Positions 36,401 through 48,500 of a DNA stretch of 64,000 nt are shown one piece after another (the stretch's first letter is position 1; the number at the start of each line of letters is the position of its first letter). The DNA comes from Rhypophila decipiens. Lineage: Eukaryota > Ascomycota > Sordariomycetes > Sordariales > Naviculisporaceae. Position numbers and translations under genes: made by a program. The stretch is from the NCBI GenBank assembly GCA_033297075.1, contig MU858045.1, forward strand, positions 496,001-560,000, written 5' to 3'. Under the pieces are notes generated by a model. The model had not been told where the DNA came from, did not search any database, and worked only from the letters and a program-made list of their open reading frames with translations.

Positions 36401-36789
36401 TGGCAGTAATAGAATGGTAAGTAGTGAATCAGGCCGGCCTCGTCGTCGAGGCAGTTCTTGATGACAAAGGCGCATTGGTCTGTTGCTGAGTGGACTGCGC
36501 GACAATCGACTGGTTCTCGGAGGAGTAATTCTTCAACTGGAGTAGTGTCATGATTTCGTTTTGAGATGAGTGGTGACGTGGGTGACTTTTCAAACTGAGT
36601 ATCGGTCTTCCCTCTGGTGGTGTCAAAGAGGAATGCGCAAATCGCGATGGTGGTGATTAATAAGAGGGAGACGATAAATGGCCGGGCGCTATATCGTCGC
36701 CGACGTCGCCCGCGACGGCTGGTGACATTCTGGGCTCTCCTTCCCTCTGGCTCAGGTGGTGAAAAGCGAATGTCCCACATTCTAACCAT
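33425..36789 (-). CDS. NCLX-like sodium/calcium exchanger (CaCA superfamily)
   Basis: Two exons, 36789..33881 and 33812..33425, giving 1098 residues. The intron is 68 bases (GTAAGT...AAAAAAG); only this acceptor keeps the frame and yields MALAACFGGPMLN. Membrane segments cluster at the two ends. The N-terminal half has an anchor (~36-56), a Cys-containing loop (CRAVHSATDQCAFV...C), and the first alpha-repeat with FGNGSPDVFST (GNGSPD at 187-192). The C-terminal half has the second alpha-repeat with VGNSLGDLVAD (948-953). Both are hallmark cation-binding motifs of the NCLX/CCX branch. A long hydrophilic loop (~300-640) is acidic and Ser/Pro-rich, with a conserved-looking WWPYQFLPPPHVLLQTLFP stretch before the second membrane cluster. 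Fungal members sit in vacuolar, ER or mitochondrial membranes; the compartment here is not clear from sequence. It exchanges Ca2+ or other cations for Na+ or H+. Confidence 0.9.
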
Positions 36790-38501
36790 GATATAGGAGG
36801 TTGTTTGTTTGACGACGAAGTTGGAGTCTCATGGCATCTTGTCATTCGTTCAGAACAACGAATACCACATGTGCTCCCACGACCATCGCGTCTCGAGTAA
36901 AGATGTTGTGAAATGAATGAATCTTGCTAGGAGGGATAATTCACTTCATTCTAATATAATATCGTCTTTGTAGGAATTCGTTTGTAGGTCTCGTGCTGTA
37001 GGTGTTTGTTGTGATATGAGATCATTCAGGTTCGGTGTTCGGTGGTGTAACAATCAATGGTGAGTGGATGACCTTCTGGGAGGTCCCGTCCCTTATCTCG
37101 AGGGAGCCTGTTCGCCTGCAAGACAGTTGGCTAGCGTCGTTTTGGGGCGTCGCAACGGCCTTCCATAACAAGAAACGGGACGACTGTCTCGTAATATCTG
37201 TAACGGCCGCCAGCGTCACTTTTCCTTGATTTTGATACTGCTATCAATGTGGCTTGACCACTGGCGAATAGAGTCGTCGTCTGTCTCCCGGACAAATTGA
37301 GTATTCGAGAGAAAGAACTCCTTTTCCTTAAGGTTATTTGGTAAGCTTTTTGATAAGCTTCCTCGCGCCTCATCCCACGTCCTGTATGTATTGATACTTG
37401 CCACATTGTACTGAGGCGAGTCACTTGCCACCATTCATCACTGCGTCGCATAAAGTTGCGCATGAGTTGAAAGAGTAGCTTACAATTTGTTGTTGGTCTT
37501 TCGATAATACCATATCAATCTTCATGAATCATGCTACATGGAATTGTGACATCTTTACCTCAACGTTCAGACCTCATGTTGCTGTACATGTACCTTCGAC
37601 ATACTCCGTACATGCTCAAGGCAAAGGGGAAAACAGTACGTCATGCAGCTCGACCCGCAAGAGTTTGATTCATTCCATTGTCTTTCATGGTTTTCATCCC
37701 CTGGTTGTCATGCGCTTCAAAAACTGCTCCAGATACAAACATCGCTTATACTTGCCGATCGAGATTCACAGGCGGCCTCGTTTTTTTACTGTGACAGAAA
37801 TCCGCTAAAAAGCGTTACAAAAGAAGATGAGGCGAAGATTGCGTGGCAGGTGGTGTTCTTGGCCGACACCGATGCTGCGGTTGCCCGTATCCTTGTTCCG
37901 TACCAATACACACCGTTGAAAGCTGCGGAATAGACTTTGGTGCAGGTCTACGGATCGTCATCCGACGATATCGTCCAATTCTTCAGCCAAGCTAAGGTCA
38001 AGCATTGCTCATTGATGAAGCACATTCTCACGGCATGAACACATTCAACGCGTTCACTCAACAAACTGTATTACTCCTCACGGAGTTCAAGATGCATCTG
38101 TACAGAATCAGTACGTACCTTGCGTACCTAAAGACACACGAGATGAAATGACATGCTCTTTCATCCAGCCACATGCTTATGTCATCAGCCATCCCGAGTT
38201 CTTCCCCCACATTCCCCACCCTCTTCACGTGAGCCGGGACCAGCCTACCAGAGCGCCAGCCGCCCCGCAGTCTGGCGGCCAGCGCATTGGCTGGGCGGTC
38301 GCAAAGTAAACAAACATTTCGCCAAAATCGCCAAACTCCCCAAAAGTCGGTCGAGTCCAACGAAGAACAAGCCAAGCCCGGAGCCGACGACGACGTCGCA
38401 TACATCACCACCATCGAGTCGCGAATTTCTGGATTTCCGCGACAAACGAGCGAAACTAACGACAAACTATTATCGATATTATACAGCAAGCAACAGAAAA
38501 G
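36790..38501. other. Divergent intergenic region, 1.7 kb
   Basis: Lies between the exchanger gene (minus) and the condensin gene (plus) and should contain both promoters. Frames such as 37643-37933 (96 codons) have no recognisable domain, are overlapped by other frames and are not called. The 200 bases before 38502 are C/A-rich leader-like sequence. Confidence 0.45.
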
Positions 38502-41500
38502 ATGCCCCGGGTAAGGGATGGACCGCGTAGAAGCACCAGCCGACAGGTGTCTGGCTCATTCGGTGCTTCGCCTTTCAAATCGCCAGTAAAGTGAGTGTCA
38601 CGGCGTGTTTTCCAGGTCCCAAAAGCAACAAAGGCACTAATATGCCCAACTCTCCCATGTTCAGAATCCCATTAAACGACGACGCAGAAGAAAAAGCCCG
38701 GCGCTCCCACGGCCGCAAAGCCCTCCACGAAGCCCAAATCAACCAGCTCAAAGCAGCAGCAGCAACGCCGCGAAAAGGCAGCGGCGGCGCGCCCCTAACC
38801 ATATCCGACCTCGACAATGTCAACTCGTCACCCATCTCGGCCCCGCGCACGCCAACCGCCAACCGGAACGGCCCGCGCAGGAGCGGCAACAAGGAAAACA
38901 GTCTAATCGACGATGAGGACCGCTTCGTAGTCGGCGGCACGGCAGTCACTCCTATGAAGAGGGTGCCTATCCTGGCCAACTTTGAGGAGTGGATGAAGAT
39001 GGCGACTGATAACAAGATCAATGCTACGAATTCGTGGAATTTTGCGCTGATTGATTATTTTCATGATCTTTCGTTGCTGAAGGAAGGGGATGGGGTTAAT
39101 TTCCAGAAAGCTAGTTGTACGCTTGATGGATGTGTCAAGATTTATACTAGTCGTGTTGATAGTGTGGCGACCGAGACGAATCGGTTGCTTACTGGTTTGG
39201 CTGAGAGTCGGGACAGTAAGAAGAAGAATCGTGGCGAGGGGGAGGATGGGGAAGGGGAGGATGAAGAGGATGAGGTTGATGAGGATGGGAATGTTAGGAA
39301 GAAGGCGCGGAAGAAGGTCAGTAGTTTCTGCGCTCTATTTATTTCTTGATTGCGATGGCTTGCTGACTATGGGATTATATAGACCCAAAGGTCGTCAGAA
39401 GCAACCCTGGCGCCTTCATTCGCCTCCCTCCAGCTCAAAAAGCTCGAGCTAGAGTTTGCCGTCGACCCGCTGTTCAAAAAGGCCTCGGCTGACTTTGACG
39501 AGGGCGGCGCAAAGGGCCTCCTCCTCAACCACTTGATGATAGATCAGCAAGGCCGCATCGTCTTTGACAGCAGCGACGATGCCAATGATACCCAGGCCAC
39601 CAGCGCATCCGCCAAGCCAACACAAAGGCGAACCGATGCCACGGCTGGCGATGAGGACGGAGATGTTGATATGGACGCCTCTCTGGTCGAGTCTGAGGCC
39701 GGCGCAACTCGCGAAGAGGAAGACGATGAGGATGTCGAGATCGACGTGGCCTCGCTCGGTGCCAGGTTCTTCCCCGACCTCAGCCGTCTCGACGAGATGG
39801 ATGTGTGCCCTTCGCTCAAGACGTACGATCTCGGCGACCCCTCCGGGTCTCTGGACATTCCCTTCCTCCGAGCGCCCGACTACAACGACAAGGAAAAGAC
39901 GCCGGGACCAGGCGACAAGTCGGGCATGTTCATCGACGAGGAGAACCCTCTCGGCTTTGACGACGACGATGGACTCGGCGCGTTTGACCTCGGAGCCGAC
40001 GTAGATTTTGGCGAAGGCGGCGAGGCCTGGGCACGAGAAGCCGCTCTCGAGCCGCAGATGATGCGCGTATTCGACGCCGGGCTAGGCGGTGGTGCGCCCG
40101 GGGAAGGAGAAGACGGCGACAACATTGACCTCCTCGGTCCGGCCAACCATCCGGGCGCCGGTGGCGTAGGCGACTTTGCCGTCTCCATGGCCAACCAGAA
40201 CCAGCACCTGCACGAAGACATCCTGGGCTACTTTGACCAGGCGCTGCAAAAGAACTGGACCAGCGCCGAGCACTGGAGGATACGCAAGATCAAGGACGTC
40301 AACAAACCGACCGAGCCTGCACGCCAGCGCAAAGAAAAACAACCTTTCGAAATCGATTTCATGTCAGCGCTTGACCCAGCAGTAGCAGAAGTAATCTACA
40401 CCCAAGCAACCTCCAACACGACAATCTCTCTCCCAAAGAAAGACTGGAAGTCCAAGTCGCGCAACCTCCTACCAGACGACAAGCATTTCAGCTCGCGCCA
40501 GCTACTAAGCCTATTCCTCAAGCCCAAAGCAAGGATGGGTGCCCGTCGTCGTTTAGGAACCAAGCCCAGTATATTCGGCACCTCAAATCACGACCATGCC
40601 CAAGGAAATAACAACCTCCCAGAAGGCGAAATGGACGAAGCATTCTGGGCCTCGCAACAAGCCCCCAATCCCGACTCGGGCTCACGATCAGGCGACCACC
40701 ACGGAAGCGACGACACAGCCCTACCACAAGGCGACTACGACGCGAATTTCTTCCAAGACGGCGACCTGCCCTTCGCAGGCGGGGCAGACGACGACGACGA
40801 CATGGACGATGAATTCGCCGACGCGAGGGAACATTTCAGTCCTGATCTGCCCGGCGGCGGGAATATGATGACTGAAGTGGGTATGACGGGCGCTTTTGGC
40901 GGCTTGACGGTTACGAACCCGGCTGATTTGGCGTTTGGCACTATGCTTGTCACTCAGAGTCGGAGGGTCAGGCCCGAGTATGTGGCCTATGCTCGGACTG
41001 CGAAAAAGGTGGATGTTAGAAGGTTGAAGGAGGAGATTTGGAAGGGCATGGATTTGGAGAGGTTGGAAATGGAGAGGGTATGTTTTCTTTCTTTTTTTGC
41101 GGTGTTTCCCTTTCATCCTTGGTTTCTTTTGGACTCTCAATCTGCGTTTCCGGCTGTTTGTTGTTATGTCAACAAAACGGCTCCCCATTCACGGCCCACC
41201 AAGCCCGTATCCTATCTATACCCATCCATTCACCTCTACCATTCATCCTTTCCTTCTTCCCAGCTCAGCTTGCTAACTCAAATTGCTCACAAACAGGACC
41301 AACAAAACACCCACCTCCCAACACCATCCCTCTCCCCCGAAAAACAAAAACAAACCGAAGAGGAAGGCCCAACCCTCAAATTCACGTCCATAGTCAACAA
41401 CCTGAAATCCGTCTACCCAAGACAACAAATGGACGACATCTCGACGTCTTTCGCCTTCATCTGTGTGCTTCATCTGGCGAACGAAAAGGGCTTGATCATC

Positions 41501-41578
41501 GAGAAGACGCCCGAGTTGACCGAGTTGACTATTAGGAAGGACTGGAGCGCTGTTATTGCTGAGGGTGGTGGGGATTAG
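38502..41578 (+). CDS. brn1: Condensin complex subunit 2 (kleisin Brn1 / CAP-H / Barren)
   Basis: Four exons, 38502..38590, 38665..39316, 39383..41077 and 41297..41578, giving 905 residues. Intron 1 has a textbook branch site (CACTAAT). The N-terminus holds the kleisin entry segment: IPLNDDAEEKARR, then ANFEEWMKMATDNKINATNSW...LIDYFHD (the SMC2-binding helical domain). Later come the conserved KLELEFAVDPLFKKASADFDEGGAKGLLLNHL, FDSSD, and the mid-region acidic linker. Near the C-terminus are AYARTAKKVDVRRLKEEIW and DDISTSFAFICVLHLANEKGL, the winged-helix region that contacts SMC4. Condensin loops and compacts mitotic chromosomes in the nucleus. The length is typical for ascomycete CAP-H. The 219-base last intron is a multiple of three and has no in-frame stop, so read-through would add 73 unrelated residues; conserved coding resumes only after it. 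Confidence 0.93.
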
Positions 41579-42823
41579 TCACAGCTTTGTTTTCTAGCTT
41601 TTTGTTTGCTTTGTATTTGATGTTTGCTTTTTTCTGTCGATCAGGTTTGGGAGGGTGATTGTCATGCTTTCTGTGACCGGCATGTGAGGATTTGGTTTAT
41701 ATTTATTCATTCGTTCGTCTTTTTTTTTTTTTTTGTTCGCTTCCTATCACGTCGTACCTTTTTTGTCACACGGCTGGCTGGCTTGATGTTTCTTTCTGGT
41801 GAGAGTATGTTTAGGAAACATGGAAGGAAAAGGCAATGGAATGAACACATGGCAGGTCGGAAGGCGCGTTGCAAATGTTGATGTCGAACTATATATGGAA
41901 GTTTATGTTAATGCCCCCCACACTATATTATATATATATACCATATTCTGGTCAATGTGGGGAGGATTACCTACTTTACCTGACATGCCCATCTACTTTG
42001 GATAGTGTCTGTCGATGGTCGAATGGATTGGTGATGGTTTTTCCCATGCAGCAGACTCAACTGGCTTAGCCTGGCCTCGTCCCGTCTCGATGGGTAGTTT
42101 GCAAGGTGAGGAGGAGGCATGGCTATTCACGTAGTGCTTGATTTGAAAGTTTCCACGTCTTAATACCCACCTACCTACCCAGGTTCTCGACGGGATGGGA
42201 TCGATAGTTGTCCAGACCTAGACTTGCTTGAGACTATGATCCCGTTTTCATCCAAATATTTCAGTCCAGAGGCCTGTCTGTGTATAACCACCTATAATGC
42301 TCCAATTTTCCCCACGAGAACCGGTAACAGAGGAAAACATTAGGCTTAAGCCCCCCCCCTCCCTCATGGTTAGTTAGTAAAATGCCGATTCTCGCTGCGG
42401 ATAGCAGCAAATTCTCTTCTTTTCCTGCTCGTGCAGTGTTGGGAGACCGAGGACGTCGTTAGTTCTAACCCAGTGTAATCCGGATGTCTGCTTTTCTTTC
42501 GTCTTGTCTTCGAGTAGCATAGTATACTGTCTCTAATCCGAGAAAAAGCTGTCTTGTTATATGCTCTGAGGTACAATAAGCTCTTTCTTCATAGCCGGGT
42601 CGTAGAAAATCGTCTGAATCATCCATCATCAGTGCCTACTCGCCCGCCCTGGTGGTAGCTGGTAATGGCGTCATCTCATTCAAAGGCGGCGAAGGGTGTT
42701 GCTGTAGCTCTAGAACACGATTTAACTACCTGATTAACGGGATTCTAGCCGGTAGATCAGAAAGATTAAGAAGAAGAAAAAAAGAAACAAAAAAAAAAGA
42801 TAAAGCCGGGGGAGGAAGAAGTG
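41579..42823. other. Intergenic, 1.2 kb
   Basis: 3' flank of brn1, with a T run at about 41718-41735 and an AT-rich stretch (about 41925-41945). The rest has no supported gene. A 68-codon minus-strand frame at 42370-42576 is not called. Confidence 0.45.
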
Positions 42824-42904
42824 TACGTTGGCCGGGAATCGAACCCGGAGCCCAGTTGCAATGAAAGTTCTTACCACTGGATTTTACCATTAAACTACCA
42901 ACGC
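42824..42904 (-). tRNA. Glycine-like tRNA gene with an atypical anticodon arm
   Basis: On the minus strand GCGTTGG pairs with CCAACGT (one G-U pair at the end) and A follows as discriminator. The D arm GTTTAATGGTAAAAT closely resembles that of yeast tRNA-Gly, and the T arm CCGGG-TTCGATT-CCCGG is perfect, with a consensus B box. The length is 80 bases plus discriminator, 8-10 more than a class I tRNA. The anticodon stem could be CAGTG/AACTG (one mismatch), leaving a 17-base loop. That implies a small intron, or damage. U33 would be followed by AAG, which is not a glycine anticodon, so the isotype is unresolved. On the opposite strand a translated frame reads WPGIEPG, the usual shadow of a tRNA T arm. 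Confidence 0.65.
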
Positions 42905-44016
42905 TTTCCTTTTGATATGGTGTTGAAAGCTAGTCCGGCTTTTCTTGTTCTTGAGTTATGTTGGTCTGAACTTTAATCTGGTTAGTCCAGTCGGACTGAA
43001 CCTTCTTCCGTTGATTCGAGTTCACTCATCTAGGTTGCTAAGGAAGGTATCTAGGCACCCAACCACGAGTCAAGGAAGGTGCTGGATATAGATTGTGTAC
43101 GTACGATTCTCAGACTTCGCTCCTGGCAATTGAGTTCAACACTATCCAGACAGTCATATACTTGCATATCCGTCCACCAGTAATCTGTAAAGCTGTTACG
43201 ACCTTCTCGACTCGGTATCCTTTTTCCTGGCTTCTACAGTATAGATAGGCGGGAAAACAGCCAGGCAAGCAGATGTAATAGAGAGACAGGCGTGCTGACG
43301 ACCACTTGTTTTATTATATCTTATGATAACGGATGTTCTTACAGATGTATATCATGCTGTGGTCCATGAGGTTCATGTTTGGATCTGTATAATCTTATTC
43401 ACCCCAAGAGCCCGGTACTGTTCATCAAGACAGCAAATGCAGTACGTGTTATTTACTGCCTCGATAGGCAACGGCATATCTCCTCCAGTGGGTAGGTTTG
43501 ATGTTCTTCTTGTACACGCCAGTCAATATGCTGGTCAGTTGGCATCGGCAGCGCTCTCAAGACTATTATCGTCGTCACACGGTGCTCAAGAACATTCTCC
43601 TAGTGACATATGTAGGCAGTATATTCTCAGTGGCCCTCAATGTCCGGGTTGGTACCTAGGGACTGTGATGTTTCGACGATGTTCTGGCAAGAATCACAGA
43701 GCCGGGTAGCTAAATACTCGCAAAAGACCAGAGACCAAGCTAGGTGCCTCCCATCAGCAAGGCTGAATGAGGGCACTCTCCTCCATTTCAAGCTCGTCTC
43801 ACGTTGAGGCATCGATAATTGTTGATAACACATATGACAGTCAAGCTTACAAGACCATAAACAAGGCTACCAAACTCAGAATCCGCGCCTTGAAGTCGAG
43901 GTTGGTCTCAAAACAAGTCTATAGGTAGAAGGCAGGTATCTGTCTAGACACAAACTCATTCAACGAAAGTCGTCTCGGATAGCACGGTGCTCGAACCGCG
44001 TATTCTCTCCTTGGCC
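42905..44016. other. Intergenic, 1.1 kb
   Basis: Upstream of the second tRNA gene and downstream of the tentative small acidic protein gene. The frames are short and unsupported; no repeats were noticed. Confidence 0.4.
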
Positions 44017-45581
44017 TCATTTCGTCGTCGCGGTGTCTTTACTCTCAGCACTCCCTGCGGCTTCCTGTGTCGTCGCCGCTACAGCATCGTCCTTCTTCGC
44101 CGTGGCCTTATCACCATCCTCCTGGTCCTCCCCAGCCTCATCATCAAGGTCCCCAATCTCGACGCCCAACGAAGCGAGGATATCATCGAGTTTAGTCTCC
44201 AAAGCCGTCAAGTTCGCCTCCAGAGCGGCAGCCGCAGTCTCGCCTCTATCGCCGGACCGAGAAGAAAAAATGTCAGCATCATCACCCACCTCCGGTACTC
44301 AAAGCCAGCCGAAGGAATTATGCGCTACGGCATTCCGTGCTGGAAAAGACAAGTTCAGGACATCCGACAGGCACTTGCACAGCGTGAGAAACTAGTGTTC
44401 AAAGCCCAAGTCAAGCTTGTTGGCATGTTTGGTGTCCTATTCCCATTTCCGAAACCGTTCGAAAAAGGGGTATTGGTATGGGAATCTGAAAGATGGGCAA
44501 TAATAAGAAATAGACAAAACCTGGGTTATGCAAAAATGAGCTGATAATTTGTCGGGGCCAAGCAAATAGGAGGTATGGGATTTTGGGCCATCCAAACACC
44601 ACATCGGTTTGGGGCTTGGTCCATACCGTGTAAGGTAGTAAATCCAAATGGGGAGAGGGAGCTTCATTCCCCGGTCCCCATTTGCCCCTTGCATCCGGAA
44701 GCCATGAACGCATTTCTGTCCTTCGGGAGGAGAAGAGACAAAAATCAGGGTCCAGCTGGTTTTCCGGGGCTTTGGGTAGGAGATCTCAGATCGGCAATGC
44801 AGATACACGATCCTGTTGTTGATTGGCGAGGAACATGAAAAAGAAGGGGTTTCAAAAGATTGTCCGGTATTTTGTCTCTCCATCAAATATTCTCCATGCC
44901 GGAGAGACAGACACACTTGCAGTCCTGTCAGGCCATGTCAATGCTCACGGAACCAAGCCGCGAGACAAATATTCGGCGAATTTCCGGTGCGGCGAAGGAG
45001 AATGCAAGCAGGAAAGACGACAGAGAAAGAGAAAGGACCCTGAAATTGCGAATTACACTCCCCTCCTTTCCCTCCCCCACGCCACGACCACGCGCGCAGC
45101 ATGGGATTTTCAAGGAATGCACAAGCGGCAGACGGATAGACGGCAGTAAATTCGCAGTTTCTGGCTTCATCGGTTTGTGGTGCAGGTGTCGTATTTCGCC
45201 ATGGAAATTGTATGAGACAGGGTAATCAGAAAAGAAAGAAAATCGTGCCATCATCACGTACCTAGCAAGGTCTCTGAGGGCCTAGAACCCCATGTACTCT
45301 CCCCCAAGAGGGAGGAGGGGTTATGTCAGCCAGTGCCCAAGAAGCTTTGGTATTTACACGTGTAGGGCTGAGATATGTCAAGGGTGAAGGACCCCTATGA
45401 CGACGTGGACAAGTCGGCCCCGGCACGTCTTGAGTTGACTTACCTGAGTTAGATGGTTCGTAACCGATGTAGACGACGCTGGTGATGATTGTGATGTGCC
45501 ATTGCTGGCGCTGGCTCCATTTTGGGATGATGAGCTGTTATGGTCCATCTCTTGTTGGTCACGAGGCTTCTCAGGGGCCAT
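44017..45581 (-). CDS. Tentative small acidic helical protein (multi-exon, uncertain model)
   Basis: The best-supported part is the C-terminal exon 44245..44017. It reads as a helix (RRGETAAAALEANLTALETK...LDDILASLG) followed by a low-complexity Asp/Glu/Ala/Lys tail, with natural coding composition on the minus strand. It joins a 35-base exon 44324..44290 (SAGFEYRR) across a 41-base intron with GCTGAC branch and a T/C tract. A likely first exon is 45581..45444, starting MAPEKPRDQQ and ending at a perfect GTAAGT donor. Joining these three keeps frame and gives 133 residues, but the first intron would be 1119 bases, very long for a fungus. A possible 20-base exon (about 45286-45267) between good splice sites does not fit the frame alone. 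No family is recognised. The existence of a gene is likelier than this exact structure. Confidence 0.4.
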
Positions 45582-48500
45582 TGAACGAGTGAGCTGAAGC
45601 CGCGGTTGTTCCCGTAATGTCTACAACAGCAAGATGATACAGTTAACTTGTGCACGGGAAGTGAATTACAGACACGACGTCTCCTGGGCGGGCGCTTGCT
45701 ACGCCGTGGCCATCATGCTCAGAGAGTGCCCGAGTTTGTTCTCTGCGCAGGAAAACGCAGCAGAGACAAAGCAGTGGAACTAGTGGTAGCAGATTTGGAA
45801 CGTGGGCGCAAGCCGGTTTCCGAGACGCCGGAGGGAGTGAAAGCTGTGCTCACCTCGGTGCTGAGCCGGAGTCTGCTTGTAGCCTAGTGAGGTGAAATTG
45901 GACTGGAAGTATCCGTACCCGGAGCGCAATTCTTGTTCCGGAATATGTTTGTTGCTTGGCGGAAGTAGTACCCTGGAGAAAACCACAGAGTCAGCCAGCC
46001 AGAATACACAAACAAGGAATCAGGATCGTGGTTTGTTTAGCATCGTGAAGCTTGCCGGCGCGAGAAACAGACGATGGAGACATGGACAGGGGTCTGGCGG
46101 CATGGGGCGTGTGGGATCACGGACCCGTTTTCACCCCCCTCCCGGCCTTTCCTTCTACGATCCCTGGCGATCCCTAGCGGCTGAGGACCTCAAGTCGTAC
46201 GATTATTGCAGCACACGAGGTTGCCGAAGTTTTGGGCAAAGAGATGAAATGCGAGCGGAAAACAACAGAGCGTGATAAGGGTGCCAATTTACGGCCAAGA
46301 ACCAGCTCAGTACCAAAGTACCGTATTCCCAACAATAAAAAGGAGGTCCGTCTTTGGTCTTCTCGTCTCCGTTCCGCGTCCGAGGAGTTGAGTTCTTCGA
46401 GGCGGTTTGTTTAGGTAATTTAGACGATGTTGGTATGGGTAAAGTGTTGCTTCGATAACGCTGAGTTCGGGATACCGAGTCGGTGAGTGCCCGGTCCACA
46501 GTTTGGTCCCCAATAAAAGAAACCTTCCCGAGAGTTAGACAGGTTACGGGTTCAAAAACAAGAGCCATCCACACGGAGGAAGGAGGTCGAAGCAACGGTG
46601 AGATGACGAGATCGAGAGATGGAAGCCAGCATTCCCGCTCACCCCACCAAGATTTCAAGATTACCACCCACCTGCCAGTGGGTGGCCCCGTGCCTTCCCC
46701 CTGCGAGTGGGTGCGGTGGAGTTGAACAGGTGGTGCACTTTCCTGCTGTCTCCGTCAAAGATGCCATTTCCAGGTGCCATGAAAGGGAAAGTTCTAGGCC
46801 CTCAGGCGATTTCCAGGGATTTGGATGGGCATCTTTCAGGCATGCAAGATCCAGCTGTCCAATTGGGATGAGAAAATAGCAAGTAAGAGAAAATTAGGGT
46901 AAAATCGGATACGGACCGAAAAGGAAATAACTCGGTATCCACAAGACTATCATCCTAATCCATCTTTTCGTTGTCTTCATCGCTTCTCGTGACCACTTCT
47001 CAATAGCTCACGACGAGAGTAAAAGTGTTGCTCCGTTGTCGCTGGACTCGATAGGAAACTATTACCAAATACTCCGTGCCTATCCGGCATGCCATGTTGG
47101 GGACCTGTCCTGTCCTGCGCACTTGGATCCGTACCGGCTTCAAGATCCATCCGAGGACTGGGACTCGACCAGCAGTTCGAGATGGAGTTCATCAGACAAT
47201 GTCGTCAAAAATACCCATCACCAAACACCGATCCCTGAATGTGCAATCGGGAAAACGTTAACGGCAACAGACTGTCAAACTGTAACGGTGTACCCGTTGG
47301 CTAGCGGCCCTTTTTGAACCTTGTGCTAATGGAATTAAATCCGGGCTTATCCGTAGTGGGTATTAATATCAGCGCAAAACGGTAACACGGGTGTATTTTT
47401 CGTATGTGCGTGTCAGTTCTTGGTGAATGTCCCTGTCAACTGTCAACGGAAGTTTGAAATACACTTTGATGCAGGCTGACCTCTTCTGACAGCAAGATGG
47501 TGATGCCGGCACCCCGCGTGCTGACCGACGGGTGAATGGCGGGCAACGGCTTCTCGGGCATCCCAACAGACAAACAAACCTGTACGGTACGGAGTAGCAA
47601 TCTCGATACCGGTATGCTCTCGGAAGGACAGTGGTAAAGAAAAAGAGGCATGGACCGGGGTGAGATGCCGGCAAACTTGGTAAGACAAGAGAGCTTACAA
47701 GCCCCTCGCCAACAAGAAATACTATGCGTAGGGAAACATCACTGCTGTCATCGATTTCCTTGTATTTTGCTCTTCCTTTCTGAGACTGTAGCACGGGGGT
47801 GTGCCCTGAAGAAAAACCGTCGATTTTCATCGATGACCGGGCAAATCGTCGATTTCTGCCCCCCATAAATCACACTTTATCGCCCTCGCAGTAGTCATCG
47901 AAGCTCCGACTCCCCGCGTCTGTTTGATGATGCCGCAACTGTAGGCGTGGCAGCCACAGGAGGAACGAGGAAACCTCAACGATGCACTGAAAATAATTTC
48001 AGTTTGGCCGTCTTCCGCGACAAAACCTGCAGGTTGAGGTACTCGATCAGGAGTCTGGTGATTGGTACCTCTTGGTAGAAATTTATACGGGGAGTGTCCT
48101 GTGAGCATGTTAGTCGGCTTGTAGCTGGGGTCAAACTTGTTGGAAGGAGGATGATCGAGTGGGTTCTTCGTGTCTGATTGGCCCACCGGCCGTGGAGAAC
48201 AGGTCAAAATCGTACGTTTTCCATGGGTCTCCTGGCATCGATTGGGATCGAGATCGTTCCCTTGTCCATTCGCCCAAACCCTTTCCGGTGGCTGCTAGCC
48301 TGCCGCCCCCAGGTTTGAGCATGATGGCATTTTGGACTGTAAACCGTCATGAAGTTTTGTTGGCAGAACTCGGGACAAGACTTGGGAGAAGCGAAAGAAT
48401 GATGCTGTTCAATTTGCGAAAATGAGCATCTCCCGGTTTATTTCACCCCCATTTTTCATGCCAGAGACCAGAGCCTTGGCTCTTTTGGGGCCGTGTTGTG

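Noticed and set aside
38502..38640. Condensin exon 1 spliced to the nearer acceptor CCAG at about 38615
   Set aside because: It breaks the frame within a few codons; the acceptor at 38664 after a CACTAAT branch site restores the conserved IPLNDDAEEKARR segment.
42370..42576. Arg/Lys-rich 68-codon frame near the second tRNA gene, considered as a retroelement relic
   Set aside because: No terminal repeats, no polyprotein motif and no second copy in the window.
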